In this document: in pieces, positions 44,039 to 55,122 of the stretch
How positions within the stretch are numbered: position 1 is the stretch's first letter
Layout of the letters: each line of letters begins with the position of its first letter
Assembly: GCA_024364735.1 (NCBI GenBank)
Contig: JAGFNQ010000969.1
Span: 137,661-201,660 of the forward strand
Direction: 5' to 3'
Length of the DNA: 64,000 bases
Source of the DNA: Boesenbergia rotunda
Lineage: Eukaryota; Streptophyta; Magnoliopsida; Zingiberales; Zingiberaceae
Position numbers and translations under genes: made by a program
Notes under the pieces: generated by a model
The model's database searches: none
What the model saw: only the letters and a program-made list of their open reading frames with translations
Told to the model about the DNA's origin: nothing

Positions 44039-47000
44039 TCAATCGCTACGGTATCCAATACCACAGGCTCTAACATGACCCTCAAACTTGCTTTGAGGCA
44101 AGGCCTTAGTTAAAAGATCCGCTAAATTCCTTTCAGTGGGAATTTTCTCAATTTGTATATCATTCCTACTTATAATCTGTCTGATCAGATGATAGCGGCG
44201 AAGCACGTGTTTGGATAGCTGATGAGACCTTGGTTCCTTTGCTTGTGTAATAGCTCCATTGTTGTCACAGTAAATCGGTATTACTTCATCAATGGTTGGA
44301 ACCACACCAAGTTCTAAGACAAACTTCTTGATCCAGACTGCTTCTTTTGCTGCTTCCGAAGCCGCGATATATTCCCCTTCCGTGGTAGAATCCGCTACAG
44401 TGTCTTGCTTGGAACTCTTCCAGCTTATTGCGCCTCCATTCAAAGTAAATACGTATCCAGACTGAGATTTGGAGTCATCCTTATCTGTCTGGAAACTGGC
44501 ATCTGTATACCCACGTATTACCATATCTCCTTCTCCATATATTAGGAACACATCCTTAGTTCTTCTTAAGTACTTAAGGATTGTCTTGACAGCCGCCCAA
44601 TGATCCATTCCTGGATTAGACTGGTATCTGCTCGTGACGCTCAGAGCATACGATACATCGGGCCTAGTACATAACATAGCATACATGATAGATCCTATCG
44701 CGGATGCATAAGGAATCTTATCCATGTAAATCCTCTCGTCTTCTGTGCGCGGACACATAGACTTTGAAAGGTTGATCCCATTCCTGATGGGAAGGTAACC
44801 TTTCTTGGATTCCGACATGCTAAACCTTTTTAGCACTCGGTTTATATATGTAGACTGCGAAAGACCAAGCAACCGTTTTGATCTATCTCTATAGATTCTA
44901 ATCCCAAGGATATAGGTTGCTTCTCCCAGGTCTTTCATGGAGAAAGTTTTGGACAACCAAATTTTAACTGATTGCAAGACTGATATATCGTTTCCTATAA
45001 CACTAGGAATACGACTGCACTCCCACTAACCTTCTTGTACACACAAGGTTCGTCAGGATTTTGTGAGAAATCAAACTCTTTGATTGTCTCATCAAAACGG
45101 ATGTTCCAGCTCCTGGATGCTTGCTTCAATCCATATATGGATCGTCGAAGCTTGCATACTTTGGTTTTATCAACCGATGTGAAACCTTCAGGTTGTATCA
45201 TGTATACATCCTCAAGCAGGTTTCCATTAAGGAAAGCTGTTTTCACATCCATTTGTCATATCTCATAATCATAATGAGCTGCTATGGCCAGGAGCATCCG
45301 AATGGATTTAAGCATAGCTACTGGCGAATAGGTTTCGTCATAATCAATTCCTTGTTTCTGACGATATCCTTTTGCCACTAATCTAGCCTTAAAGGTAACA
45401 ACATTACCTTCCATGTCGGTTTTCTTTTGAAAACCCACTTGCACCCTATGGGCTTAATCCCTTCAGGTGGGTTAACCAAGTCCCATACTTGATTTTCGTA
45501 CATGGAATCCATTTCCGACTTCATGGCTTCAAGCCATTTGTCCCTTTCTGAACTTTTCAGAACATCTTCATAACTGATAGGTTCGTCATCGTTTATGAGT
45601 AACACGTCGTTCGATTCACTTATGAGAAATCCGTATCTCTCTGGAATATTGCGTGTCCTATCAGACCTACGAAGAGGTGGTGTTGTTTTAGGTTCAACTG
45701 ATAGCTCATCACTATGAGTTATCGGTTGTGGGTCTAGACTAGGTGTCTCTGTAATGTCTATTGGAGTTTCTTGAACTTCATCAAGTTCAATGTCACTCCC
45801 ACTGTTTTCTTGTAAAAGAAATTCTTTTTCCAGAAATACAGCATGCCTTGAAACAAACACCTTTTGTTCCAAGGGATGATAGAATTGGTAACCCTTCGTT
45901 TCTTTAGGGTATCCAATAAATAGACATTTATCAGACTTAGCATCCAATTTGTCTGACACAGTCCGCTTCACATAATCAGGACAACCCCATATCTTAAGGT
46001 GAGTTAAGTGAGGTTTCTTACTATTCTATATCTCATATGGAGTAGTAGAGACTACCTTGGTCGGGACTCTGTTTAGCAAGTAAACAGCTGTCTTAAGTGC
46101 ATAGCCCCAAAAGGACTTTGGAAGAGTTGCATGGTTCATCATGGATCTAACCATGTCCATCAAGGTTCGATTACGCCTCTCAGATACACCATTATGCTGT
46201 GGTGTATACGGCGGAGTCCATTGAGACAATATCCCATTGTCCCTAAGATAATCTTGAAACTCTTGACTCAAGTATTCACCACCCCGATCGGATCGAAGTA
46301 TCTTAATACTTTTGCCAAGCTGTTTCTCTACTTCATTTCTGAATTCTTTGAATTTCTCAAAAGCTTCAGATTTGTGTTTCATCAAGAACACATACCCGAA
46401 TTGTGAGTGATCATCGATAAAGGTGATGAAGTAGCTATAGCCTCCTTGTGCAAGAGTTGACATTGGTCCACATACATCAGTATGTATTAGACCAAGCAAT
46501 TCTCCCACTGGATTACCTTTTCCGGAAAAGGGTAATTTGGTCATCTTGCCTTTTAAGCATGATTCGCATGTATCAAATGAACCGGGTTCAAATGATTCCA
46601 GAATTCCACATCGGTGTAATTCGGTCATGCGTTTCTTACTTACATGGCCAAGACGACAATGCCATGTTTAGGAGTCTATTCGATTATCTATTCGAGCACG
46701 TTTGTTGCTGACTTCGATATTGAAAACGTCACCGGATAAATCTAACGTGTAGATACCATTGCACAAAGTTCCGGTCCCATAAAGAACGCCATTTAAAGTT
46801 ATGTAACAACAGTTGTTACTAAAAGTTAAATGATAACCTTTTTCATTCAAACATGAAATAGATACAATGTTCTTTATTAACGAAGGAACAAAATAACAAT
46901 TATCTAGTTCTAAGACACGTCCAGTAGGGAGCTTTAGCAAATATGTTCCGATGGCAACAGCAGCAATCTTTGCTCCATTTCCAACTCGCAAATTCACTTC

Positions 47001-47933
47001 TCCCTTGATGAATCTTCTTCTATTCCTTAGCCCCTGTATGTCATTACATATATGTGAGCTACACCCAGTATCAAGTACCCAGGTATCTGAGGAAATAGAG
47101 TGACATTCAATAACGAAGATACCTGAAGAGGATGGGGCATCGGATGCCTTCTTCTTCAAAGACTCAAGATAAACCTTGCAGTTTCTTCGCCAGTGACCCT
47201 CCTTGCCACAATGATGGCAAGTGCCTTTTGGTGTCTTTTCAGTCTTTTTGGCCTTTTTCTTCTTTCCTTTATTCTGTGCTTTGGCCTTCCTCTTAGAACC
47301 TTTCTTCAAGGAACCAACTAACAGTACCGTCTTCTGATCCTGCTTTACAGAAGGCTCTATAGTCTTTAGCAGGTTGAGCAACTCAGGAATGGTAGTCTCC
47401 AGCTTGTTCATCCGATAGTTCATCACAAATTGTGAATAACTTTTGGGCAAACAATGCAGAATTAAGTCAATACTTAGTTCATGATCCATTGCAAAACCGA
47501 GTGTGCTCAGTCGCTCAATGTACCCCAACATCTTTGACACAAATTGTGAGGCAGAAGTGCCTTCCTGCATCTTTGAGGTGAAGAGGAGTCTGGAGACCTC
47601 GAACCTTTCAGATCTCGCCTGCTCGTCAAATAACTCATGAAGATGGAAGATGATGGTATAAGCATCCATATGCTCATGCTGCTTTTGCAGCTCAGGTACC
47701 ATAGCGGCTAGCATGATGCAACTCGCAAGTTCAGAATCGGTCACATGTTTCTGATAGGCCAACAATTGGTCTGGAGTTGCATTTTCTGGAGGACGGTCGG
47801 GAAGTTGATCTTCAAGGACATAAGCAAGCTTCTCTACCTTGAGGACTATCCTTAGGTTTCGAAGCCAGTCCATGAAGTTTGGCCCAGTCAGTTTGTTGGT
47901 GTCCAAAATGGAACGCAAATTCAGGGAAGACAT
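44039..47933 (-). pseudogene. Copia gag-pol of element E, lightly broken
   Basis: 47933-46668: gag (starting MSSLNLRSIL), zinc knuckle C239-C242-H247-C252, protease D-T-G at residues 288-290. A TAA in frame separates it from the integrase, 46628-46026 (HTDVCGP, SDRGGEY, and the catalytic Glu in NGVSERRNRT), which ends at a TAG where Trp is usual. The spacer 45971-45378 ends in a frameshift near 45425. RT parts are 45444-45256 and 45252-44995, separated by a TGA at a Trp position. At about 44995-45000 about 22 bp containing the YVDD catalytic motif are missing. 44977-44039 holds the rest of RT and RNase H, intact to the stop. Few lesions for its size suggest a young but inactive copy. Confidence 0.92.
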
Positions 47934-49657
47934 GATCGAGTGATTATCCTAGAAATACAAATTGAGCTTATGTGAGAAGAATGATAAAGAATGCATCAAC
48001 ATACATTAATTAAATCCTATTTATTTTTCGAATTGAATAACCCTTTTTATCAATTCGGGAGATCGTAGGAACATCTCCAAATAGGTTGATATCCAACCAT
48101 AGATAAGAACAACCATGGCTGTGGCCATCAAGTTATTCTTGGCTATGAAGGTAGGTAATTATACCGATTACATATCACATATATGTAACTATCACTTGAT
48201 GCTATCAACTAATTAAATGTTTGCATAAATCATTGGGTTGTTAACACATTAACAAGTATGCAACAATATACATAGCACCCAACTGCACCTCTCTTTACAT
48301 CGACCTTGGCTGTGGCACAACAAATCGATGCTCCAAGCTTAAGGCTGACCCATTAATCAAGAAATAGTTTTAATATGGTTGGAGCTCATTCAACCGTTTA
48401 GTCAGGCTTGGATGTGTCCAACAACTAAAACTAAGGATTGACCTCTGACTCCAACTATATTATTCGTAAACTAATTCCATGGTTTGAACATGTTGAGGTT
48501 CAAGCTGGGCATGGATGTGTCCATCAACCCAAACGAGAAACAAAACTCCGGTTCTAACCATATTAATGGAAGGTGTAAGCCTTAATATTTGTAAGGGGTT
48601 TTGGGTCTCATCCTTTCTTTTCAAAGCACATTCATGACATATAATTTTGTCATGACTAACGATTTCCTTAATAAAGTATGTATGTGACTTAATTTATCAA
48701 GTCTCATTAATTGAATTAGGAACCGGATTTCCTAATTCTAATTTCATACTTTATTCAAGGAATTGTTTTGGGAAACAATTTCCTAAATTGTCATAATAAA
48801 TTTCGGAAATAATATGTTTAAGACTTTGATTTCTCTAAATCAAATCTTATTAAATTAAGAGACAGATTACCTTAATTCAGCCACATATTATTTTCATGAA
48901 AATCTCATTTAAGAAAACTCTATAGGAAACCATTTTCCTAATTAATTTTGGAGACAACAATATGTAAGAGCATCACCTCTTAAATCAAATAAGGAAATTA
49001 ACCTAAATTTTCAAGATTTGATCACATATTTTATTTATGGATTAATTAATTACAATAAATTATTTTCTAAGGGTGGCTCCCCGAGGCTCAGATACCCAAA
49101 GAAAAGAAATTTGTCGTAAATCCAATTTGGTCCGCTCCCCGAGGCGTAACCAAATTAAACATGACAATTTTATTCAAAATGGGAAATTAAATTACAACAA
49201 CTAACTTTAAATTGGATGGCTCCCCGAGGCTCAATCCAAAATAAAGAATTTTGTTAATAATTTAAAACCAATTCGAATTTTAATTGTCAATTAATGATCC
49301 ATAAATTTGTCTAGACTTTCTTGAAAGAAAGTGCCCAAAATTGCGAGATTTCATAATAGGTTTTCAGAATATTTGTAAGTTTCTGGTACAATGAAAACTT
49401 ACATATTTCCCAAAATAGGAAATTTCCAAAATTGGAAAGTTTCCAAAGATGGGAAGTTTTCACAATTATCATAAAATTTCAGAAACTAGGATATTTCAAA
49501 AGTTTGCGAAATTTCATGAGGATTTCCAAACTTTGAAATTCCTAAATCTAAAATTTATCATAATTGGAAAGTTTCCATAATTGGAAAATTTTCCAAAATT
49601 GAGATCATGACAAAGTTTTCCACAAAACAATTATATGATTATGTCGAACACTAACCG
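47934..49657 (-). other. Untranslated leader of element E
   Basis: 1.7 kb without a credible gene. It contains GGCTCCCCGAGGCTC-like phrases at about 49075, 49133 and 49220, and a duplicated theme TTGGATGTGTCCA(A/T)CAAC at about 48409 and 48512. AT-rich phrases with TTTCCAAAAT repeats fill about 49370-49600. Confidence 0.6.
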
Positions 49658-49669
49658 GCTCTGATACCA
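49658..49669 (-). other. Primer-binding site of element E
   Basis: TGGTATCAGAGC on the minus strand, one base from the 5' LTR. Confidence 0.9.
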
Positions 49670-49670
49670 C

Positions 49671-51920
49671 TGTTGGGACCGGGTGCATGTTGACATGGAT
49701 ACGGGTTCGTAATTTTAAAATTAATTACGTGCAGCGGAAGAATTAGCATAAATAATTTCTCAAATTATTTTTAACCACGTATCTAGCATGCAACCTTATG
49801 GTGTGTGGACATGATCATAAATTAAAATTTTGAAAAAGTAAACTAATTTACTTTGTACCTCGCGTAACTCGAAGAAAGGGACGAGATCCAACCGTAGCGT
49901 CCCTTGGAAGCTTCGCCTCTATTCGCGTCCACGCCGAGTTCTCTTCGGGATGACTTCGCAAAGCCACGAGTTTTGTGCCGTCGAGAACTACTAGATTCTC
50001 CAAAGGCACAACTAGAATATCAAGAGAGAGAGATGGAAGACTAACCACCAAGTGACGAATCAAGATCCGGGAGAGGAAGGAGTTGCGATCCGCTTCTTCT
50101 TCTTCTTTGTCACCTTCTTGGTGGAGGAGGCTCACGGTAGCCTAGGTGGTGCGCCGGCCCTAGGGGAGGAGAGAAGGCGCCGGCCCTAGAGAGAGAAAAT
50201 GGGTGCCGGCCCTAGAGAGAGAGGGAGAGAATAAGGGAGAGAGAGAGAGCTTCTTAATCTCTTGATTAATTGGAATTCAAGGCTTGCCTTGGTTCCTTTA
50301 TATAGTAGCCTCTCCATTGCCAAGTCTCCCTTTTAACGGAATAAATTTACATAAGAAATTTATCTTATAAATTTTCTTATGAATTATTCCGTTATGCCAA
50401 GTTTTATTATAACTAAATTTATAATAAAACAAACACATCTCCCAATTTATTATGGAATAAATTTTTACAAGAAATTTACTATATAAATTTTTCTTATCAT
50501 GGAAAAATCAATTCTCAATTGATTTTATAAAATAAAATAAACCATTTAAAGTTTATTTTAATCTCCATGAAAATAAATTTATTTACATAAATTTCTTTAT
50601 ATAAATTTATTTATCCATAATTTTATAAAACAAATCGCGCTTGATTTATTTTATAATTTAAACCAAATAAATTGGTTTCTCTCCTTTGTTGTGGCCGGCC
50701 AAACCAAAGAGGGTGGGGACCCTCTTTGGCCGGCCAAACCGAGCCGCCTCCTCGCGAATTAAACTCATTTAATTCGCCCAATAAGCCTTCAAAAGACTTA
50801 GCCGTTTTAAGCTTCCGATGCGCCTCTGATAAATTCAGATTCGACTTATTTCTCTTGATCGGAAAATCCAATTTTCAACTCGTTTTAAATCCCTCGGATT
50901 ACTCGTTGTGCGTGTGACTAAATAGGCTTTCGATTTATGTTGGCCGTCTATAATTAACCAATTATAGAACGATCATGAGTGGCACCTAGTAGTACATCAT
51001 GACCCCCAATTAATCGAAAGATCAACGGTTGACCTCAGAAAGAATTCTGAAACCCTTCAGCAGCTCTAATGAATCGTGCCTCATTCCCTTCACCATCTTA
51101 TACCCACTTGGTTCAGGACACGGTCTATGTGTGTCAGTCCCCACTAGGCTGACTACGTCACACCTAGCCCAAGTAATGTCTTTCTCGTCCAACGGATTCT
51201 AATTACTCTCATGTTTCCTTGAGATTCATACTCGGAACATGTTATGCTCTGGCCAGAGACTTCGAGTAACAATCCGACGATAGGCCTTGGGTATACATCT
51301 CCTCGCAAGGAGTGGTGAATCCTTTGTAGGCTGTTCAAACATCTTCGGGCACTTCGGCTTATACCCAACCATCCTGGGTCCACACCTCCTTAGAGATGCT
51401 TGCTTAAGATGTCAAAGAATAAGTCTCCGTGACCAAGATGACTTGAACACCGCAAGTCAAAGGAACATCGCACTTAAGCTGCAGTAAGAACTTCATTGAC
51501 ATATCTACATGTAGATTCCCATATGAAGTTTTACAGCCAGTCACTCCAATGAACTAGTTCCCTTACTAGCATCCATGTTTATCTCCGGACATCCCAATGT
51601 CACCAGCCAGTGAGAATCAGCTGATTAGAGAATAGCCCATGCTAGTCTCAACAGAATTGATAGTGTCCGTATTTATCAATTCATCGACTAGGGACAATTA
51701 CAATACTTCACAATTGCACATGTAGAGATAATCACTAGTTGTGAATTCATCACAAATTCTCTCATGCTGTGAATTGTATTGTGGACATTCAGTAAATGAG
51801 TTCAAGATCTCAATCAAATACATGAACATGTATACTCAAATAGTGAATATTCATTTATTAAAGTAAATGATTACAATCATAAGGCGATTGCCTTAGGACA
51901 CTTCTCTCATATTACTAACA
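49671..51920 (-). mobile_element. 5' LTR of element E
   Basis: 2250 bp, TGTTGGGACCGGG...ATTACTAACA. TATA box at about 50307-50297. It differs from the other copy by scattered substitutions and small indels only. Confidence 0.9.
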
Positions 51921-52459
51921 TAATGTGGTGTCAATTTCTAAAAACTAACATCAATGTGGTGCTGATTTGTAAAAAATAGCTCCAAGTGGTGCTGGCACCA
52001 CCAAACCAGCACTTTTAATGTTGGTGCTGGTTTGTAGAAATCAGCACTAACGTTGGTGCTGGTTTCTACAAACCAGCACCCGACAGTGTTGATTTTCTCA
52101 AACCAACACCACATTGTTGTGCTGATTTCTATAATTAGCACCAACGTCGGTATTGAGTTTGTGGTGCTAGTTTGAGTTGTGGTGCTGGTTTCTCAAACTA
52201 TTTGGTGGTGTTAGTTTGAGAACCAACACCACGAGGTGATTGTTTTTAAAAATCAATACCAACGTGATGTTTATTTTTACAAACTAGCATCATGTTGGTG
52301 CTCGTTTTTACAAATCAGTACCGACATGTTATTAGTTTTAACCAGCACCACTTGGAGCTAGTTTCTACAAATCAACACCACATTGGTGTTATTTTTTTAC
52401 AAACCAGCACTAAGGTAGTGTTGATTTCGATAAACCAGTACCACCTTGCGTGTAGGAGA
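51921..52459. repeat. Palindrome-rich body of element F
   Basis: Degenerate units of about 30-60 bp based on GGTGCTGGTTT and its complement. An example is a perfect 11-bp inverted repeat with a 4-nt spacer at 52055-52080 (GGTGCTGGTTT / AAACCAGCACC). Many neighbouring units can form similar hairpins. No open frame. Confidence 0.8.
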
Positions 52460-53623
52460 TGTTGGGGCAATCTATGGTCCAGAGTGACCATGTGTTTTGA
52501 TGTTTGGGCAAAGGTTTAAGTTAGGTTTACCCTTGTGTATTTGATATGTGTATATGAGTGTGTAGGTGTGCAGGTTACACATATTGACTTAGCTGGATGA
52601 CTTCGGTACAGTGAAGGGTGGCATGGAGACAAGCTGTGGGCTTGTGTGTGCACCTGAGGGACTATGGATATCAGGGACGATGAGCCGAGGGGTGCGGACT
52701 TCGAGGCATACGTGAAGGATGACATGGAGGCAAGATAGAGGCTTGTGTGCATCCGAGGGACAGGAGCCAAAGATGAAGAGGGTGCGAAGGCAACAGTCGA
52801 GGCTACTGGTGAAGAGTCAGCTGAGTCATGAAGGAATGAGAGCCGAGGGAAGAGGACTCCACGGGCAAGTCGGGAAGTTGACTTCAAAGGGAACACGTGA
52901 AGGGTGGCATGGAAGCAAGCCGAGGGCTTGCGTGCTCATCCGAGGGGCGATAGCGGGTGGAAGAGGACTTCAAGGGGTAAGCCAAGGGAGTATGTTTGAA
53001 GGCACACGTGAAGGAGGGTCTTCGGAGTGAGGAAGAGTGATTGTATAAGCTAGGCAGTCGACTGGGAGAAAGGCAGTCGACTGCCAGCAAGCACTCGAAC
53101 TCACAGAAAGTTTTTGACCCTAGACCAGTCGACTGCCTCAGGGGCAGTCGACTGGTAAAGTCGAAAACTAGCCGTTACAGCTAGCCGTTGGCTTGCTGTT
53201 TGGCTGTGACCAATAGACTGCCCTGGGAGCAGTTGGCTGGTGGTCAGGGTTTCAGCTTAGAGTTCTATTTAAGAGAACTCGGTTTGGGCTGGGAGCTCTT
53301 GACGTAATGAGCTTGGTTAGAGCTCATTAGTAGTCTTTGTGCTCAGATAGTGTGTCCGAGTTTGTGGCGAGGTTTCTCCACCCACAAGGAGCTACATGAG
53401 ATAGCTGGAGGGCATCCGGAGAGTGATCCGCCGAAGGATCGAGGGATCGTCCACCTTACAGACAGCCGTGGAGTAGGAGCATCATCTCCGAACCACGTAA
53501 ACGGTAACACGTTAGCATTTTTTGTTTGTATTTGTTTATTCCGCTTACGCTTGCTAACGTGTAAGTAGAAGAAATCAACAATTGCTATTCAGCCCCCTCT
53601 AGCAATACAACAACGATCTAACA
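52460..53623 (+). mobile_element. 5' LTR of SIRE-like element D
   Basis: 1164 bp, TGTTGGGGCAATC...CGATCTAACA, followed by a primer-binding site. The SIRE-like TTCAGCCCCCTCTAGC stands near its end. Related to LTR N over its length. Confidence 0.88.
53055..53273 (+). promoter_or_regulatory. Paired CAGTCGACTG palindromes and TATA box of LTR D
   Basis: Pairs start at 53055/53074, 53126/53145 and 53211/53230, each exactly 19 bp apart; the last pair is degenerate. A TATA-like CTATTTAAG is at 53265-53273. Between pairs 1 and 2 lies CACAGAAAGTTTTTG, resembling the spacer in Gypsy LTR C. Confidence 0.75.
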
Positions 53624-53625
53624 AG

Positions 53626-53637
53626 TGGTATCAGAGC
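53626..53637 (+). other. Primer-binding site of element D
   Basis: TGGTATCAGAGC, two bases after the LTR end. Confidence 0.9.
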
Positions 53638-53692
53638 GAAGGACCGCTCTTGTTGGAATAACCGCCAAAGGAGCACAAGCTAGAGGAGAAAA

Positions 53693-55117
53693 ATGATGGA
53701 AGACAAGTTGGGGGATGATATCAACACACCACCATCCTACGATCATGAAGATTTTGATTATTAGAAAACAAGGATGAGAACTTGGCTTGGAATGGAGTGG
53801 GAATGCATAATGGTGCTAGAAGAGCCCTTTGAAATTTCAAGAGGCAAACACGTGAAGAAGCTTCGACCTAGATGTTGGACCAAGGAGCAACAAGTTCACT
53901 CTAAGGCAAATGAGAAGATAATTAGGATATTAATTGATATTTTGCCTAAAAATGTGTTGAATGGTGTAGGTATATATGAAAATGCATATGAGCTATGGAA
54001 CAAGATGGAAGAGTACCATAAGAACTCTACACAAGCCAAATTAGTGGAAGATCCAAAGGAAATAAACTCAATGGTCCAAGAAGATAAAAAAGAAGAAGAA
54101 TTGATCATCTCATCAAGAGAAGTGGAAGAAGAAAGTGAGAGGTCGTCCACTTCATCAAGGGAAGAGGAAGAGGTCACCACCTCAAGGATTGAGGGGGAGA
54201 AGAGGCCCACTTCCATACCAGAGCAAGAAGAAGCTCCTACCTCCACCAAAGCGAGAACCAAAGACCACATCATTTGCTTTGGGTGCAATGAAAAGGGATA
54301 CTACAAGGGCAAGTGTCCAAATGGTAAGAAAAAGGAGGTAAATCCTAAACTCATTTCAATTTCTTTTAAATCTAACATGGGTTGTAGGAATAGAGAAGCC
54401 CAAGAGAAAAGAAAGAAAATTAGATGCTTCACATGTGGAGAGCTAGGGCACTATCACACCAAATGTCCAAGAAAAGGAGAGCTCAAGAAATTGGGGCATT
54501 GGAGATGATGGGAGAAAGAGGAAAAGAAGAAAATAAGCTCACATCAAGGGGGAGCTCCAAGGGTAAGGGAGGTAATCCGTAATTCTAAGCATGTTTCATG
54601 TTTATCTATGTATGCTAGAAATAATGAAAAATGCTTGCTTGTGCATAATTTCAGATTTAAATATAATGATAGGAATATGGTTAACAAGGTAGATCAAAAC
54701 CCTAGAAAGGTCATGCATCATGATAAATCTAAGACCACTAGACCTAAGGATCAAGGCAAAAATCCCAAGAAGGGGAGACATATGCCTAGAAAGATGGGTA
54801 GGTCTAGGAATGTCCAAGGTGGACATGTTGATTCTAGGGTTAGAAGCCTAGAAAGGGAAAATCAAGTCTTGAGGGCAAGACTTGAAGAAATGGAGAAAAC
54901 CCTAGGTAGATTCACTATTGGATCTAAGGGTTTAGATATGATGTTGGGTACTCTAAAACCCAACAATGATAGATCGAGGTCGGGATACCGATTTAAGGTC
55001 TCTAATGCCAATGGAAAAAAGTATGCTAGGGTAGCTTATGATTATGGCAAGAAGGAGAAGTCCAAAAATGGCAAGGGAATGACATTTAAAAGCAAAGAAA
55101 AAGTCTTAACTAAGGAC
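53693..55117 (+). pseudogene. gag: SIRE-type Copia gag of element D, cut by element B
   Basis: ATG at 53693, an in-frame TAG at 53762-53764, then an open stretch to 54508. The UBN2-like gag core looks shortened. An acidic Ser/Glu-rich region is followed by two zinc knuckles. The first has Tyr in place of His (CFGCNEKGYYKGKC); the second is complete (CFTCGELGHYHTKC). After a frame change, 54608-55117 encodes a coiled coil (RSLERENQVLRARLEEME) and the conserved SIRE phrase GSKGLDMMLG, also seen in K gag. Element B interrupts it at 55123, so no pol of D is in the window. Confidence 0.85.
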
Positions 55118-55122
55118 AAGGA

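Larger units (their letters stand above)
41747..51920 (-). mobile_element. Complete Ty1/Copia element E
   Basis: LTRs 41747-44018 (2272 bp) and 49671-51920 (2250 bp) are nearly identical, with TGTTGGGACCGGG...ATTACTAACA ends (the left copy reads TGATGGG). Flanking 5-mers are TAAAG and TAATG, a target duplication with one mismatch. Primer-binding site, gag, protease, integrase, RT, RNase H and polypurine tract are all in Copia order on the minus strand. At 10.2 kb it is the longest element wholly inside the window. Confidence 0.92.
41731..52459. mobile_element. Terminal-inverted-repeat element F, interrupted by element E
   Basis: The left end (from 41731, continuing at 51921 once E is removed) and the right end (reverse complement from 52459) share TCTCCTACAYGYAAKGTGGT, about 16 of 20 positions identical. 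Between them lie about 540 bp of hairpin-forming repeats and no transposase. This is a non-autonomous DNA element, MITE- or foldback-like. Its target duplication cannot be checked because LTR D begins at 52460. Confidence 0.6.

Noticed and set aside
52440..52470. Certain right end of element F at 52459
   Set aside because: LTR D starts at 52460, and its target duplication would include the last bases of F. The true end of F could lie beyond D, so the limit is given only as probable.
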